A DNA stretch of 38,869 nucleotides from an uncultured Pelagibacteraceae bacterium (GCA_902566705.1 CACFJT010000013.1:1-38869), one strand, 5' to 3'. Shown: positions 29,529 through 37,379, numbered from the stretch's first letter. The notes: generated by a model from the sequence alone, not told the origin. Program-made: numbers and translations.

Positions 29529-30944
29529 TCAATCAAGCTTAACGCCAATGTATCGTCTTTGATTTTGATTATTATAAATTGCAAGTAAAACCGTTTTTTG
29601 ATTTGAGTTTTCAACTTCTTTAATAATTTTTCTTAAATCATCGGTTGATATAATTTTTTTCTTTTGTGCTTCAACAATAATACTATTAAGCTCTATTGAA
29701 TTTGCTATAGGACTATTATTTGCAATTTTTGTTATTACGAGTCCTGTTGTCTGATTTGGTAATTTTCTATTTTTTATATCTTGTTTAGTTAGTGGTCTAA
29801 CTGCAATTCTTAAACTATCAATTATCTCCTCATTATTCTGTTCTTTAGTTTCTTGATTTTTGCTTATTTTAAAATCGTCAGAAGTTTCTAATCTTCCCAA
29901 AATAACATTTTTAATAATTTCTTTTTTATCCCTCCAAATTTTAACTTCGACTTTTTTTCCTACTTCTGTTTTCGCAACGATGGCTGGAAGTTCTTTCATT
30001 TGATTTATTTTTTCTCCATTAAATTCTAGAATAATATCTCCTGCCTTAATTCCTGCTTTTTCTGAAGGGCTGTTTTCAGCAACGCTTGCAACAAGTGCTC
30101 CCCTTGCTTTATCTAATTTTTCAACTTCAGCAATTTCTTTTGTTACATCTTGAATTCTGACACCCAACCAACCTCTTTTGGTTTCGCCAAATTCAATCAA
30201 TTGCTTTATTACAATTTGAGCGCTGTTTGATGGTATTGAAAATCCTATACCAATAGAACCGTTACGTCCAAGAATTGCTGTGTTAATTCCAATTACATTT
30301 CCTTCCATATCAAATAAAGGACCACCTGAATTCCCTGAGTTAATAGAGGCATCTGTTTGTATAAAATCCTCATATCTTGATAAGCCAATAGATCTATTTC
30401 TAGCAGAAATAATTCCAGCTGTAACAGTACCTCCCAACCCAAATGGATTTCCAATTGCTAAAACCCAATCTCCAATCCTTGCTTTATCTGAGTTTCCAAA
30501 CGCTACTGGGATAAATTTTTCATCTGTTTCTAATTGTAAAACTGCAATATCCATAAGAGGATCAGCGCCCAAAACCTTTGCTTTAAATTCTTGATCTCCA
30601 TTTACTCTAACAATAATGTCATCGGCATCTTGAATTACATGATTATTTGTAACTACAATCCCTTTCTCATCTATTATAAATCCAGATCCTAACGCAGCTG
30701 ATTGTCTTTCCTGAGGGGTCCCAAATTCTTTAAACATATCTTCAAAAGGAGATCCTGGGGGAAATTGAAAAGGAAACGGATTGGTGTTAGTTACCACAGT
30801 TGTTGTAGTGGAAATATTCACTACAGACGGCATTAATTTTTCTGCAAGATCTGCGAATGAAACAGGAACAGGTTTAGAGTTTACACTGTACGAAAAAGTT
30901 AATGATAGAACTATTGTTAAAAATATAATTTTAATTTTTTTCAT
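29529..30944 (-). CDS. degP: Do-family (DegP/DegQ) periplasmic serine protease
   Basis: 471 aa. Signal peptide about residues 1-23. Trypsin-like triad: His in VTNNHVIQD near 100, Asp in PLMDIAVLQL near 130, Ser in NSGNSGGPLF near 208. PDZ1 begins near GWLGVRIQDV and includes SPSEKAGIKAGDIILEFNG. A second, more divergent PDZ occupies the C-terminus (TGLVITKIANNSPIANSIE). It performs envelope protein quality control, which fits its location beside hflKC. Confidence 0.95.
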   Translation of the reverse strand: MKKIKIIFLTIVLSLTFSYSVNSKPVPVSFADLAEKLMPSVVNISTTTTVVTNTNPFPFQFPPGSPFEDMFKEFGTPQERQSAALGSGFIIDEKGIVVTNNHVIQDADDIIVRVNGDQEFKAKVLGADPLMDIAVLQLETDEKFIPVAFGNSDKARIGDWVLAIGNPFGLGGTVTAGIISARNRSIGLSRYEDFIQTDASINSGNSGGPLFDMEGNVIGINTAILGRNGSIGIGFSIPSNSAQIVIKQLIEFGETKRGWLGVRIQDVTKEIAEVEKLDKARGALVASVAENSPSEKAGIKAGDIILEFNGEKINQMKELPAIVAKTEVGKKVEVKIWRDKKEIIKNVILGRLETSDDFKISKNQETKEQNNEEIIDSLRIAVRPLTKQDIKNRKLPNQTTGLVITKIANNSPIANSIELNSIIVEAQKKKIISTDDLRKIIKEVENSNQKTVLLAIYNNQNQRRYIGVKLD

Positions 30945-30945
30945 A

Positions 30946-31131
30946 TTAGCTCTTAATGTAATAAATAATTATAAAACCTATTACTGCAAAAATAAGTCCA
31001 CCTGATCTAAGTTGTTTATCTTTAACGAGTTCTAATTTTTTCAAGATATTCTTCATTTTTGCTGGAAATAAGGCATATAAAATTCCTTCAATAAATAAGA
31101 AAAGACCAAAAGCTATAACTAGCTCACGCAT
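30946..31131 (-). CDS. DUF2065 small membrane protein
   Basis: 61 aa with two hydrophobic helices (near residues 4-21 and 43-59) and a basic loop KMKNILKKLELVKDKQLRSGG between them, matching DUF2065. The family is usually found next to hflC, as here (7 bp after it). Function unknown; a link to the HflKC membrane complex is suggested only by gene order. The degP ATG follows its stop directly. Confidence 0.85.
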   Translation of the reverse strand: MRELVIAFGLFLFIEGILYALFPAKMKNILKKLELVKDKQLRSGGLIFAVIGFIIIYYIKS

Positions 31132-31138
31132 TTAAAAA

Positions 31139-32011
31139 TTATTGTTGAATTTCAGGTTTTATATTTCCAAAAAATTTAAAAAATTCACTATCAGGTGATA
31201 AAATTAAAGAAGTTTCACCGCCAATAAGAGCTTTTTCATATGCCTGCATTGCTCTATAGAAAGCAAAAAATTCTGGATCTTGACCAAAAGCATCAGCAAA
31301 TATTTTGTTTCTTAAACCGTCACCTTCTCCTTTCATGATCTCAGACTGTTTTTGAGCATCTGCTAAAATTACTGTAACTTCTTTGTCAGCAGTTGATGTA
31401 ATTGTGACAGCCATCTCTGCACCTTTTGCTCTAAATTCTTTTGCTTCTCTTTCCCTTTCAGTTTGCATTCTTCTATAAATTGCATCACTGTTTGCTTGGG
31501 GAAGATCTGCTCTTTTAATTCTTACGTCAACAATGTTTATTCCAAAATTTTGTGCTTCATTATTAACGCCTTCTTTAATTAAAGCCATTTGCTTAGATCT
31601 ATCTTTAGATAATAATGTTTGTAATTCTTCTTGACCTAATACATTTCTTATTCTTGAATTAATAATTGTAGACAATCTTGATCTTGCAACTCTTTCATTT
31701 CCTACTGAAATATAAAACTTTAACGGATCAACTATCTGAAATCTTGCAAATGCATCTACTATTAAACGTTTTTGATCTGATGCTATAACTTCTTCTGGTG
31801 GAGCATCTAAATTCAGAATTCTTTTATCTAAATAAACAACATTTTGAATGAAAGGAATTTTAAAGTTTAATCCTGGTTTCATTATTATTCTTTTTGGATC
31901 ACCAAATTGAAGAATAATTGCTTGGTTAACCTCTTTAACAATAATTACTGATAAAAAAGCTACAACACCGATTGCAACTAATATTCCTGCTAATATTTTT
32001 CCTGCTTTCAT
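31139..32011 (-). CDS. hflC: FtsH-modulating membrane protein HflC
   Basis: 290 aa SPFH-domain protein. N-terminal membrane anchor near residues 5-25, then the SPFH start EVNQAIILQFGDPKRIIMKPGLNFKIPF and the conserved helix DVRIKRADLPQANSDAIYRRMQTERE near 162-187. It forms a large ring with HflK that surrounds FtsH. It directly follows hflK (one base between). Confidence 0.95.
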   Translation of the reverse strand: MKAGKILAGILVAIGVVAFLSVIIVKEVNQAIILQFGDPKRIIMKPGLNFKIPFIQNVVYLDKRILNLDAPPEEVIASDQKRLIVDAFARFQIVDPLKFYISVGNERVARSRLSTIINSRIRNVLGQEELQTLLSKDRSKQMALIKEGVNNEAQNFGINIVDVRIKRADLPQANSDAIYRRMQTEREREAKEFRAKGAEMAVTITSTADKEVTVILADAQKQSEIMKGEGDGLRNKIFADAFGQDPEFFAFYRAMQAYEKALIGGETSLILSPDSEFFKFFGNIKPEIQQ

Positions 32012-32012
32012 C

Positions 32013-33113
32013 TTAATTTGTCGCTTTCTTTTTTAATTCAGGTAAAGGTAAATATGGAACTACCCCTGAACCTGCATTTTTTTCTATAATTACTTTATCT
32101 ATATCAGCTAAAACTTTTTCCATAGTTTCTAAATACATTCTTTCTTGAGTGACTGCTTTTGCATTTTTATACTCATTATAAATTGCTATAAATCTACTTG
32201 CTTCACCTTCAGCCTTAGCAACGACTTCTTTTTTATATGCTTCAGCAGCTTGCAAAATTTTTTGTGCTTCCCCTCGTGCTCTTGGAATAACATCGTTAGC
32301 ATAAGCTTCAGCCTCATTTTTAGATCTTTCCATGTCTGCTCTTGCAGCTTGTACATCTCTAAATGCATCAATTACTTGATCAGGTGGGTCGGCTTTTTGA
32401 GTTTGAACTTGTGTAATTTGAATTCCGCTTTCATAATCATCTAAAATAGTTTGAATAATTTCTTGAGTTTCGAGCTCAATTTTTGATCTTCCTTCAGTCA
32501 AAATTGGCTGGATATCACTTTTTGCAATTACTTCTCTCATTGCAGTTTCAGCAGCAGCTTTAACTGTTCCCTCTGGATCTTGAATTTTGAATAAAAAATT
32601 GCCAGCATCCTTAATTACCCAAAATACAGAAAAGTCTATGTTAACAATATTTTCATCACCAGTTAACATTAGGCTTTCTTGAGGAACATCAGCAACACCA
32701 CCACCAGTAGAGAAACCACTATCCCTTTCAGATCTAAATCCTATATCCATTCGATTAACTTTAGTGACTTTTGGTGTTTGCACAGTTTCAACAGGAAAAG
32801 GTATATGATAGTTCAAACCAGGCTGTGTAGTTTTTACAAACTTACCAAATCTTAATACAACACCTTGTTCATCGGGTAATACTCTATAAAGTCCGCTAGC
32901 TAACCATACAAAAACTAAAACTAATAAAATCAAACTTATCGATTTTCCTCCTGATGTTTTTCCACCAGGTAAAAATCTTTTAATTTTATCCTGAAGATCT
33001 CTGATTAATTCATCTACATTTGGTGGTCTAGGACCTCTACCTGATCCATTTCCACTTCCACCTCCACCAGGAGGTGCTCCCCAAGGACTTTGGTCTTTAA
33101 AATTGTCTGACAT
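32013..33113 (-). CDS. hflK: FtsH-modulating membrane protein HflK
   Basis: 366 aa. Gly/Pro-rich cytoplasmic N-terminus (SPWGAPPGGGGSGNGSGRG), membrane helix near residues 61-78, then SPFH start LPDEQGVVLRFGKFVKTTQPGLNYHIP, and the coiled region RDVQAARADMERSKNEAEAYANDVIPRARGEAQ. Partner of HflC. First gene of the minus run down to ilvC. The ATG lies inside the palindrome TGACATGTCA; with the promoter candidate next to it the message would be nearly leaderless. Confidence 0.95.
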   Translation of the reverse strand: MSDNFKDQSPWGAPPGGGGSGNGSGRGPRPPNVDELIRDLQDKIKRFLPGGKTSGGKSISLILLVLVFVWLASGLYRVLPDEQGVVLRFGKFVKTTQPGLNYHIPFPVETVQTPKVTKVNRMDIGFRSERDSGFSTGGGVADVPQESLMLTGDENIVNIDFSVFWVIKDAGNFLFKIQDPEGTVKAAAETAMREVIAKSDIQPILTEGRSKIELETQEIIQTILDDYESGIQITQVQTQKADPPDQVIDAFRDVQAARADMERSKNEAEAYANDVIPRARGEAQKILQAAEAYKKEVVAKAEGEASRFIAIYNEYKNAKAVTQERMYLETMEKVLADIDKVIIEKNAGSGVVPYLPLPELKKKATN

Positions 33114-33120
33114 GTCAACT

Positions 33121-33148
33121 TATATAGTGTCTTTATTACAAAAAACAA
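33121..33148 (-). promoter_or_regulatory. Candidate hflK promoter in the divergent hflK/mrp gap
   Basis: On the minus strand, TTGTTT and TATATA are separated by 16 bp, placing the start of transcription at or next to the hflK ATG (33113). The same ATs read TATAGT on plus and could serve mrp. The gap between the chosen starts is only 49 bp. Confidence 0.35.
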
Positions 33149-33162
33149 GTAATGATACTTTT

Positions 33163-33987
33163 ATGGCTGATAAAAAACCTGAACTTAGTGCCGCAATGAA
33201 AAGCAAGCTGGAGCCTAAAAAATTCATTAAAAATCCTATTCTTGGAACTAAGTTTACAATCGCAATCTCCAGTGCAAAAGGTGGTGTTGGAAAGTCTACA
33301 TTCGCAACGAATCTTGCTTTGGCTTTAAAAAAAGTTGGATGCAAAGTTGGTCTTTTAGATGCAGATATTTATGGTCCATCAATTCCTAAAATGTTTGATA
33401 TTAATGAAAAACCAAATAGTGATGGTCAAAAATTAGATCCAATTACAAAATATGACATTCAGTGTATGTCGATTGGTTTTTTAGCTGATCAACAAACTCC
33501 AATGATATGGCGTGGTCCTATGGTAACAAGTGCAATTAAAACTTTCACTCAAAAAGTTAATTGGAAAGATTTAGATTTTATTATTGTTGATATGCCGCCT
33601 GGAACTGGTGACACCCAACTTACCTTTTCTCAAGAAATTAAAATGGATGGTGCAATAATTGTGAGTACACCTCAAGAAGTGGCTCTTTTAGATGTTAAGA
33701 GAGGAATTAAAATGTTTGACAAACTTGGAGTGAAGATTTTAGGTTTAGTTGATAATATGAGTTTCTTTATTGGTGATGATGGAAAAAAATATAAAATTTT
33801 TGGAGAAGGTGGAGTAAAAAAAACTGCAGAGGAATTTCAAAAAGAATTTTTGGGTGAAATTCCAATTAATCCTGAAGTTGGAAAAACTGGAGATGAAGGA
33901 AAGCCAATTGTAGAAACTAACCCTGAACATGAAATTTCTAAAATATATTTAAATTTTGCTGAAAAAATTAAATCAACTTATCTTTAA
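33163..33987 (+). CDS. mrp: Mrp/ApbC-type iron-sulfur cluster carrier ATPase
   Basis: 274 aa from the ATG at 33163. Deviant Walker [11 protein letters not shown] near residues 38-47, [15 protein letters not shown] near 65-79, [13 protein letters not shown] near 143-155 and a DNMSFF motif. Mrp proteins carry Fe-S clusters to target apoproteins. The usual N-terminal MIP18-like domain is absent and the CxxC near the C-terminus of many Mrp proteins is not visible (about GEGGVKKTA), so cluster binding may differ. A TTG at 33103 or ATG at 33112 would overlap hflK and are less likely. Confidence 0.9.
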   Translation: MADKKPELSAAMKSKLEPKKFIKNPILGTKFTIAISSAKGGVGKSTFATNLALALKKVGCKVGLLDADIYGPSIPKMFDINEKPNSDGQKLDPITKYDIQCMSIGFLADQQTPMIWRGPMVTSAIKTFTQKVNWKDLDFIIVDMPPGTGDTQLTFSQEIKMDGAIIVSTPQEVALLDVKRGIKMFDKLGVKILGLVDNMSFFIGDDGKKYKIFGEGGVKKTAEEFQKEFLGEIPINPEVGKTGDEGKPIVETNPEHEISKIYLNFAEKIKSTYL

Positions 33988-34915
33988 GATCAAAAGCAGT
34001 CATTAATTCATTCCACTCTCTTTTAGACAGACCAGAACTTTCAACATCTACATTTTCACCTTTCAGAAGTTTTTGAATAATTAATTTTCCTTTTGCAGAA
34101 ACCTCTGTTCCACCAACCCTATAATCCATAAAAGCATCATAAGTTATGGGAACCCATTTCTTTACAGTATCCAACATTATGTCAGCATAAACTCTAATTT
34201 CATATTGAGCATGACTATCAGCTCTCAATCTTAAAAAATTCATTAAGTTTAATAAATCAGTTTTCCAATACCATTGCGTGTAGGTATTTAGTGTTAAATT
34301 CATTCTTGCAAGTTCTCTTGCTAGACCTTTCTTATTTTCATCAATAGTTGATCCATCAAATCTTTCATTAAGCATAGTTTCATAATTATCATAAGTTCTC
34401 TCTGCATCACTTTTTAAAAGTTCCAAAACTTCCTCAGCCTGTTTTCCTTCCAAAACATCTCCTCTACCCTGTCTGTTGCTAGTTGATTGAGCGGCTAAAT
34501 TTTCTTGAGATGGTAAATAAAATTCTTTATCCAGAATTGAATACCTTGCAGAATATTCATTTACATTTGCAGTTCTGTGCCTAATCCATTGTCTAGCAAT
34601 AAATATTGGAAGTTTCACATGATATTTAATTTCACACATTTCAAATGGAGTGCTGTGCCAGTGCCTCATCAAATATTTAATTAAACCTTTATCAGTTGAA
34701 ACTTGTTTTGTTCCTTTTCCATATGATACCCTAGCTGATTGAACTATTGATGTATCATCACCCATATAATCAACCACCCTAACAAATCCGTGATCTAATG
34801 CTGGGATTGCTTCGTAAAGGATTTTTTCAAGCTCTGGGACAGTAACTCTTTTTGTTTGATTGTTTTGAGATTGTTGATTTTTTATTTCTTCTTGCTGTTC
34901 TTTGGTTAATTTCAT
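33968..34915 (-). CDS. thyX: Flavin-dependent thymidylate synthase
   Basis: 315 aa from the ATG at 34915. The ThyX signature [11 protein letters not shown] lies near residue 110, with [11 protein letters not shown] near 60 and [15 protein letters not shown] near 245. It makes dTMP from dUMP using FAD, NADPH and methylene-THF. The frame stays open to 35038, but that 41-residue extension is antisense to the tmRNA acceptor piece and is not protein; the family start is MKLTKEQQE. It converges on mrp, overlapping its end by 20 bp. Confidence 0.95.
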   Translation of the reverse strand: MKLTKEQQEEIKNQQSQNNQTKRVTVPELEKILYEAIPALDHGFVRVVDYMGDDTSIVQSARVSYGKGTKQVSTDKGLIKYLMRHWHSTPFEMCEIKYHVKLPIFIARQWIRHRTANVNEYSARYSILDKEFYLPSQENLAAQSTSNRQGRGDVLEGKQAEEVLELLKSDAERTYDNYETMLNERFDGSTIDENKKGLARELARMNLTLNTYTQWYWKTDLLNLMNFLRLRADSHAQYEIRVYADIMLDTVKKWVPITYDAFMDYRVGGTEVSAKGKLIIQKLLKGENVDVESSGLSKREWNELMTAFDLKDKLI

Positions 34916-34923
34916 GATTGTTA

Positions 34924-34951
34924 TTGAATCTATTGTAATTACTTTTATATT
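34924..34951 (+). promoter_or_regulatory. Candidate promoter for the permuted ssrA gene
   Basis: TTGAAT and TATATT separated by 16 bp, pointing toward the tmRNA acceptor piece. The predicted start, near 34957, coincides with the first stem of that RNA. It overlaps the leader of the divergent thyX gene. Confidence 0.5.
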
Positions 34952-34956
34952 AATAA

Positions 34957-35037
34957 CGTTGGTTTTCCAACTATGACGATAAACGAATTTCGTAATAACC
35001 ATTGCGGACGTGGGGGCAGTACCCACCACCTCCACCA
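34957..35037 (+). ncRNA. ssrA: tmRNA acceptor piece (two-piece, permuted ssrA)
   Basis: The 3' part of tmRNA comes first in this gene. It ends with acceptor strand CACCTCC at 35027-35033 followed by encoded ACCA. The T-arm is GTGGG/CCCAC (35010-35014, 35022-35026) around a 7-nt loop GGCAGTA that lacks the normal TTCRANY consensus. A hairpin GTTGG-TTTT-CCAAC opens the piece. CACCTCC pairs with GGGGGTG at the start of the coding piece, including a G3-U pair, the alanyl-tRNA synthetase identity element. The 5' end is estimated from the promoter. The permuted arrangement is known from alphaproteobacteria. Confidence 0.88.
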
Positions 35038-35048
35038 TTACAACTTAT
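35038..35048 (+). other. ssrA: Intervening segment between tmRNA pieces
   Basis: Eleven bases between the encoded CCA of the acceptor piece and the first G of the coding piece. By analogy with other permuted tmRNAs it is removed during processing. It is very short. Confidence 0.75.
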
Positions 35049-35215
35049 GGGGGTGAACTAGAATCGACGGATGACTAAAGGCTATTCTTTCGTTCGGAAT
35101 TGCTCCACCGTAACGGGCTAATTTATAATTGCTAACGAAAGTTACGCACTTGCTGCCTAATTAACTTTGTTAATTAAGCAAACGGGGTACGGGGCACCTG
35201 GCAACAGAACGCCCC
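35049..35215 (+). ncRNA. ssrA: tmRNA coding piece with proteolysis tag ANESYALAA
   Basis: Starts GGGGGTGAACTAGAATCGAC, the usual tmRNA 5' end with the D-like region. The tag frame is GCT AAC GAA AGT TAC GCA CTT at 35131-35151, then GCT GCC TAA to 35160, encoding ANESYALAA, close to the canonical AN..YALAA; with the charged alanine the added tag is AANESYALAA. The piece ends with a GGGGC/GCCCC stem (35191-35195 with 35211-35215) closing a loop that contains GGCAACAGAA. The exact 3' end is uncertain by a few bases. This last element is the sequence repeated downstream. Confidence 0.92.
35191..35215 (+). repeat. Att-like repeat R1 (the functional tmRNA end)
   Basis: Reference copy: GGGGC, then ACCTGGCAACAGAAC, then GCCCC. 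It is part of the mature tmRNA. All later copies match this block, identifying ssrA as the source site. Confidence 0.9.
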
Positions 35216-35272
35216 TGCTCACTTGTTTAAATTGTTTTAGTGTCAACGTTATTTGAAGAATACAACCTCACT

Positions 35273-35294
35273 GGACGACTATAGGACGACTAAA
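35273..35294 (+). repeat. Two 11-bp-period direct repeats, left end of module 1
   Basis: GGACGACT at 35273 and again at 35284, spaced exactly one helical turn. The first unit begins 57 bp after R1. The second overlaps the stop codon of the gene ending at 35290. Similar units recur at the other end of the module. Confidence 0.8.
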
Positions 35295-35721
35295 GTTTAT
35301 TTTTTGTTTTCTTTTTTTTTCTTTTTTTTTTCACAATTGATTTATTGTAGGATTTGAAACGTAGCTGAAGTTCTTCATCCTCTTTTTTCTTTTCTCTTTC
35401 CGCTAAATAGGTGAAAAATGCTAATACAGCACAAGCAGCTAGAAATGATATCACTATACCAGTAAAATCAAGTTCTGGATCTGAGAATAATGTCATACAA
35501 TAACCAAATGTCACAAAAAACATTATCCAGCCCCATATTATTGCTTTAGCCAGTTTGCTTCCAAAAAAAGCTCCATAAAAAATTAGAAGAAGTATAAAAG
35601 CTCCTCCTATACCACTTCCTGCTCCACCTAAACCTAGTTCATATAAGTAAATATTTGCTAAAACTTTATTGGGCCATGATAAACCTAGAACTATGATCCC
35701 TAAAAGTTTATTTATTTTCAT
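35290..35721 (-). CDS. Small membrane protein with poly-lysine tail, unknown function
   Basis: 143 aa. N-terminal hydrophobic signal-like segment (LLGIIVLGLSWPNKVLA), then a Gly-rich helix (GLGGAGSGIGGAFILLLIFYGAFFG) and two more helices, ending in RKKKKTKNKL. The tail is encoded by T9 and T10 runs on plus that invite slippage. I recognise no family. Last gene of a five-gene overlapping cluster in module 1; it overlaps the lipoprotein gene by 14 bp. Confidence 0.7.
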   Translation of the reverse strand: MKINKLLGIIVLGLSWPNKVLANIYLYELGLGGAGSGIGGAFILLLIFYGAFFGSKLAKAIIWGWIMFFVTFGYCMTLFSDPELDFTGIVISFLAACAVLAFFTYLAEREKKKEDEELQLRFKSYNKSIVKKKRKKKKTKNKL

Positions 35722-35950
35722 GACAACCTATAGCTCTATATTTGTTCCACAATTGATTATATTTATAATAATCACAGTCTGCATCATAATCTCCATCCTC
35801 ATAACCTTCTAAGTATTCATCAGAGTTTTTTTTGGGTGCCTCTCCATCGTATCCATCATCATAACCTTTGTCATAATCACTTCCACTATAACTATCACCA
35901 CATGATACAAGAACAACGGCTAGAAGCATAAGCCCTAAAAATTTTTTCAC
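35708..35950 (-). CDS. Small acidic lipoprotein with YDDGYDG repeats
   Basis: 80 aa. Lipobox LVSC at about residues 14-17 after a hydrophobic signal, so probably lipid-anchored in the envelope. The mature part is Asp/Tyr/Gly-rich (SDYDKGYDDGYDGE, then EYLEGYEDGDYDADCDYY), with two further Cys near the end. The acidic repeats could bind cations; function unknown. It begins with GTG overlapping the upstream stop by one base (TAGTG). Confidence 0.75.
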   Translation of the reverse strand: MKKFLGLMLLAVVLVSCGDSYSGSDYDKGYDDGYDGEAPKKNSDEYLEGYEDGDYDADCDYYKYNQLWNKYRAIGCHENK

Positions 35951-36105
35951 TAATTACATTTTCTGAAAATATAGATTAAACATTCAGTATCTGTAAGTTT
36001 TACATCTACTCTTAATTGTTTATTTTTATAATTTCTTGTAAATTTTGAAATAAATTCATCAACTTTATATAAAGGTGTGTTCCATTTTAATCTAGCTAAC
36101 ATCAT
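35950..36105 (-). CDS. 51-aa basic protein, unknown function
   Basis: Translation gives MMLARLKWNTPLYKVDEF at the start, then ISKFTRNYKNKQLRVDVKL and ending YIFRKCN; basic, soluble, no signal peptide. It lies between two tightly coupled genes: its ATG follows the upstream TAA with no gap, and its TAG overlaps the next GTG. This packing supports it as real although short. No family recognised. Confidence 0.6.
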   Translation of the reverse strand: MMLARLKWNTPLYKVDEFISKFTRNYKNKQLRVDVKLTDTECLIYIFRKCN

Positions 36106-36333
36106 TTACTCGATATCTTTACTGGCAAGTGAATAAAATGCTGCGTAATTTAATAATGCAATCGGAATTCCGACTACAATTAATAAAGGCCATGCTCCAC
36201 TCATAATTAATCCAAGTAAACCAAGATCAGCAAAAATAGCTAAACTTATGATCATGCCTTTTCCAGAACCTGAGTAAAATAAAACTAGTCCTAGTATTAC
36301 AACAATAATTACAAATAAACCTAATGGATCCAT
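36106..36333 (-). CDS. 75-aa hydrophobic membrane protein
   Basis: Two to three membrane segments (LFVIIVVILGLVLFYSG, IISLAIFADLGLLGLIMSG, LLIVVGIPIALLNYAAFY) with short polar ends; function unknown. The ATG overlaps the preceding TAA by one base, and the next gene starts immediately after its stop. Confidence 0.65.
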   Translation of the reverse strand: MDPLGLFVIIVVILGLVLFYSGSGKGMIISLAIFADLGLLGLIMSGAWPLLIVVGIPIALLNYAAFYSLASKDIE

Positions 36334-36452
36334 TATCTAGTCTCACCAAAAAATCTTGGTGGTCCATCCACACCAGTGTCTCCACAAAAAGCAACTAGTA
36401 ATAAAAATATTAAAGTTATTATTATACCTTGTATCCAATTTTCTAACTTCAT
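36333..36452 (-). CDS. 39-aa single-helix peptide, possible lipoprotein
   Basis: Reads MKLENWIQGIIITLIFLL, then LVAFCGDTGVDGPPRF and FGETR. One hydrophobic helix followed by a Cys in LVAFC, which resembles but does not match a lipobox because of Phe before the Cys. It overlaps the next gene (TAATG). First gene of the module 1 cluster. Confidence 0.55.
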   Translation of the reverse strand: MKLENWIQGIIITLIFLLLVAFCGDTGVDGPPRFFGETR

Positions 36453-36481
36453 GATCCAAGGTTATCAAATCCTTTAACCTC

Positions 36482-36519
36482 TGACGACTCGATTTTTGGA
36501 CGTCATATGGACGACCAGA
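36482..36519 (+). repeat. GACGAC-type direct repeats, right end of module 1
   Basis: TGACGACT at 36482, then GGACGTCA at 36498 and GGACGACC at 36509, the last two again 11 bp apart. The last unit ends 58 bp before R2, mirroring the 57-bp spacing at the left end. They lie upstream of the first gene of the module and could also influence its transcription. Confidence 0.75.
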
Positions 36520-36574
36520 CTAGTGAAATTTATATGATTTTGGAAGAATAATTGTCTATAATCAAACAAAGTTC

Positions 36575-36599
36575 GGGGCACCTGGCAACAGAACGCCCC
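36575..36599 (+). repeat. Att-like repeat R2
   Basis: Identical over 25 bp to the end of the tmRNA coding piece (GGGGC, ACCTGGCAACAGAAC, GCCCC), preceded by CAAACAAAGTTC in place of the tmRNA context. The next gene's stop lies 25 bp further on. Confidence 0.92.
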
Positions 36600-36624
36600 T
36601 TAACAACTAATAGCATAAATTTTA

Positions 36625-37203
36625 TTAACTCATTGATAATAAGAATAAATTAAACTCTTTTGAGTTAAGTGATTTTGTAAAATTATCTTGCCAATTTTTT
36701 GTTGTTTCTATTTCATTGCTCCAGTCAGTACATTCTATTCTAATCGCTGGACCTTTGCTTGGGTGTCCATTAAGAAAAAAGTCAAAACCAACCAGCAAAC
36801 TTTTCTTTGAAGGGTCGCTCCAATGCTTAATTGGGTTCTCAAAACTCCCTCTTTTACTTTGTTCTGCTTTAGGAAATAATTTTTTATATTTTTTAATTTG
36901 ATTTTCCATTAAAATTTGACATTCATTGAATTTGATAAATCTACCATCGTCTACACTTCCAATAGTATAGTTCGGATCATTATTTTTGATTAGTATTTGC
37001 GCTCCATCAACAAAAATCATAAAATAATTGTCTTTAGGGTAAATTAATCTTTTTTTGCTTTCTATTAAATCTTTGTCAAAATACTTGAGAGCACTATCGC
37101 CTATTTTAATACCTTTGTCGCTGACTAATATATCGTTCGCAAATGAATTTTTAAAATTGATAAATATAAATATAAAAAAGATGTATATAAATATTTTTTT
37201 CAT
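36625..37203 (-). CDS. Exported protein of unknown function
   Basis: 192 aa from the ATG at 37203 (AGGA seven bases before it). Signal peptide about residues 1-22 (MKKIFIYIFFIFIFINFKNS, cleavage after FA). The mature protein starts NDILVSDKGIKIGDSALKYF, resembling a family of secreted proteins that I associate with SAR11 (KIGDS..KYF block), then a conserved-looking WSDPSKKSLLVGFDFF and RIECTDWSNE. The frame open to 37266 would bury the signal peptide. Sole gene of module 2, reading toward R2. Confidence 0.75.
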   Translation of the reverse strand: MKKIFIYIFFIFIFINFKNSFANDILVSDKGIKIGDSALKYFDKDLIESKKRLIYPKDNYFMIFVDGAQILIKNNDPNYTIGSVDDGRFIKFNECQILMENQIKKYKKLFPKAEQSKRGSFENPIKHWSDPSKKSLLVGFDFFLNGHPSKGPAIRIECTDWSNEIETTKNWQDNFTKSLNSKEFNLFLLSMS

Positions 37204-37224
37204 TAAATATCCTAACCAAATTAA

Positions 37225-37358
37225 CAACGAAGTACCAGAGAATAAAACCAACTGAAAAGAAAACATTACGTTCCGGCAATGAAGTTTGCAATGAAGTAGT
37301 TTTAATTAGTAAGCAAATATGATACTTTCTAATCTAATGCCGGGCAACAGAACGCCCC
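37225..37358 (+). repeat. Long repeat containing att-like copy R3
   Basis: Starts CAACGAAGTAC, has a 12-bp-period pair CAATGAAGT at 37277 and 37289, then a 51-bp segment (37308-37358) ending CCGGGCAACAGAACGCCCC. That segment matches the one at 38055-38105 in 49 of 51 positions. The core differs from the tmRNA copy only by G for T in CCGGGC, but the flank is a different tmRNA-like tail. Confidence 0.85.
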
Positions 37359-37379
37359 TATTTGTTTGTTAGTATATTA

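Noticed and set aside
34916-35038. 41-residue N-terminal extension of ThyX
   Set aside because: It is antisense to the tmRNA acceptor piece, and the ThyX family start lies at the ATG at 34915.
37204-37266. Extended start of the module 2 exported protein
   Set aside because: It would bury a clear signal peptide and extend into the R3 repeat; the ATG at 37203 has an AGGA site.
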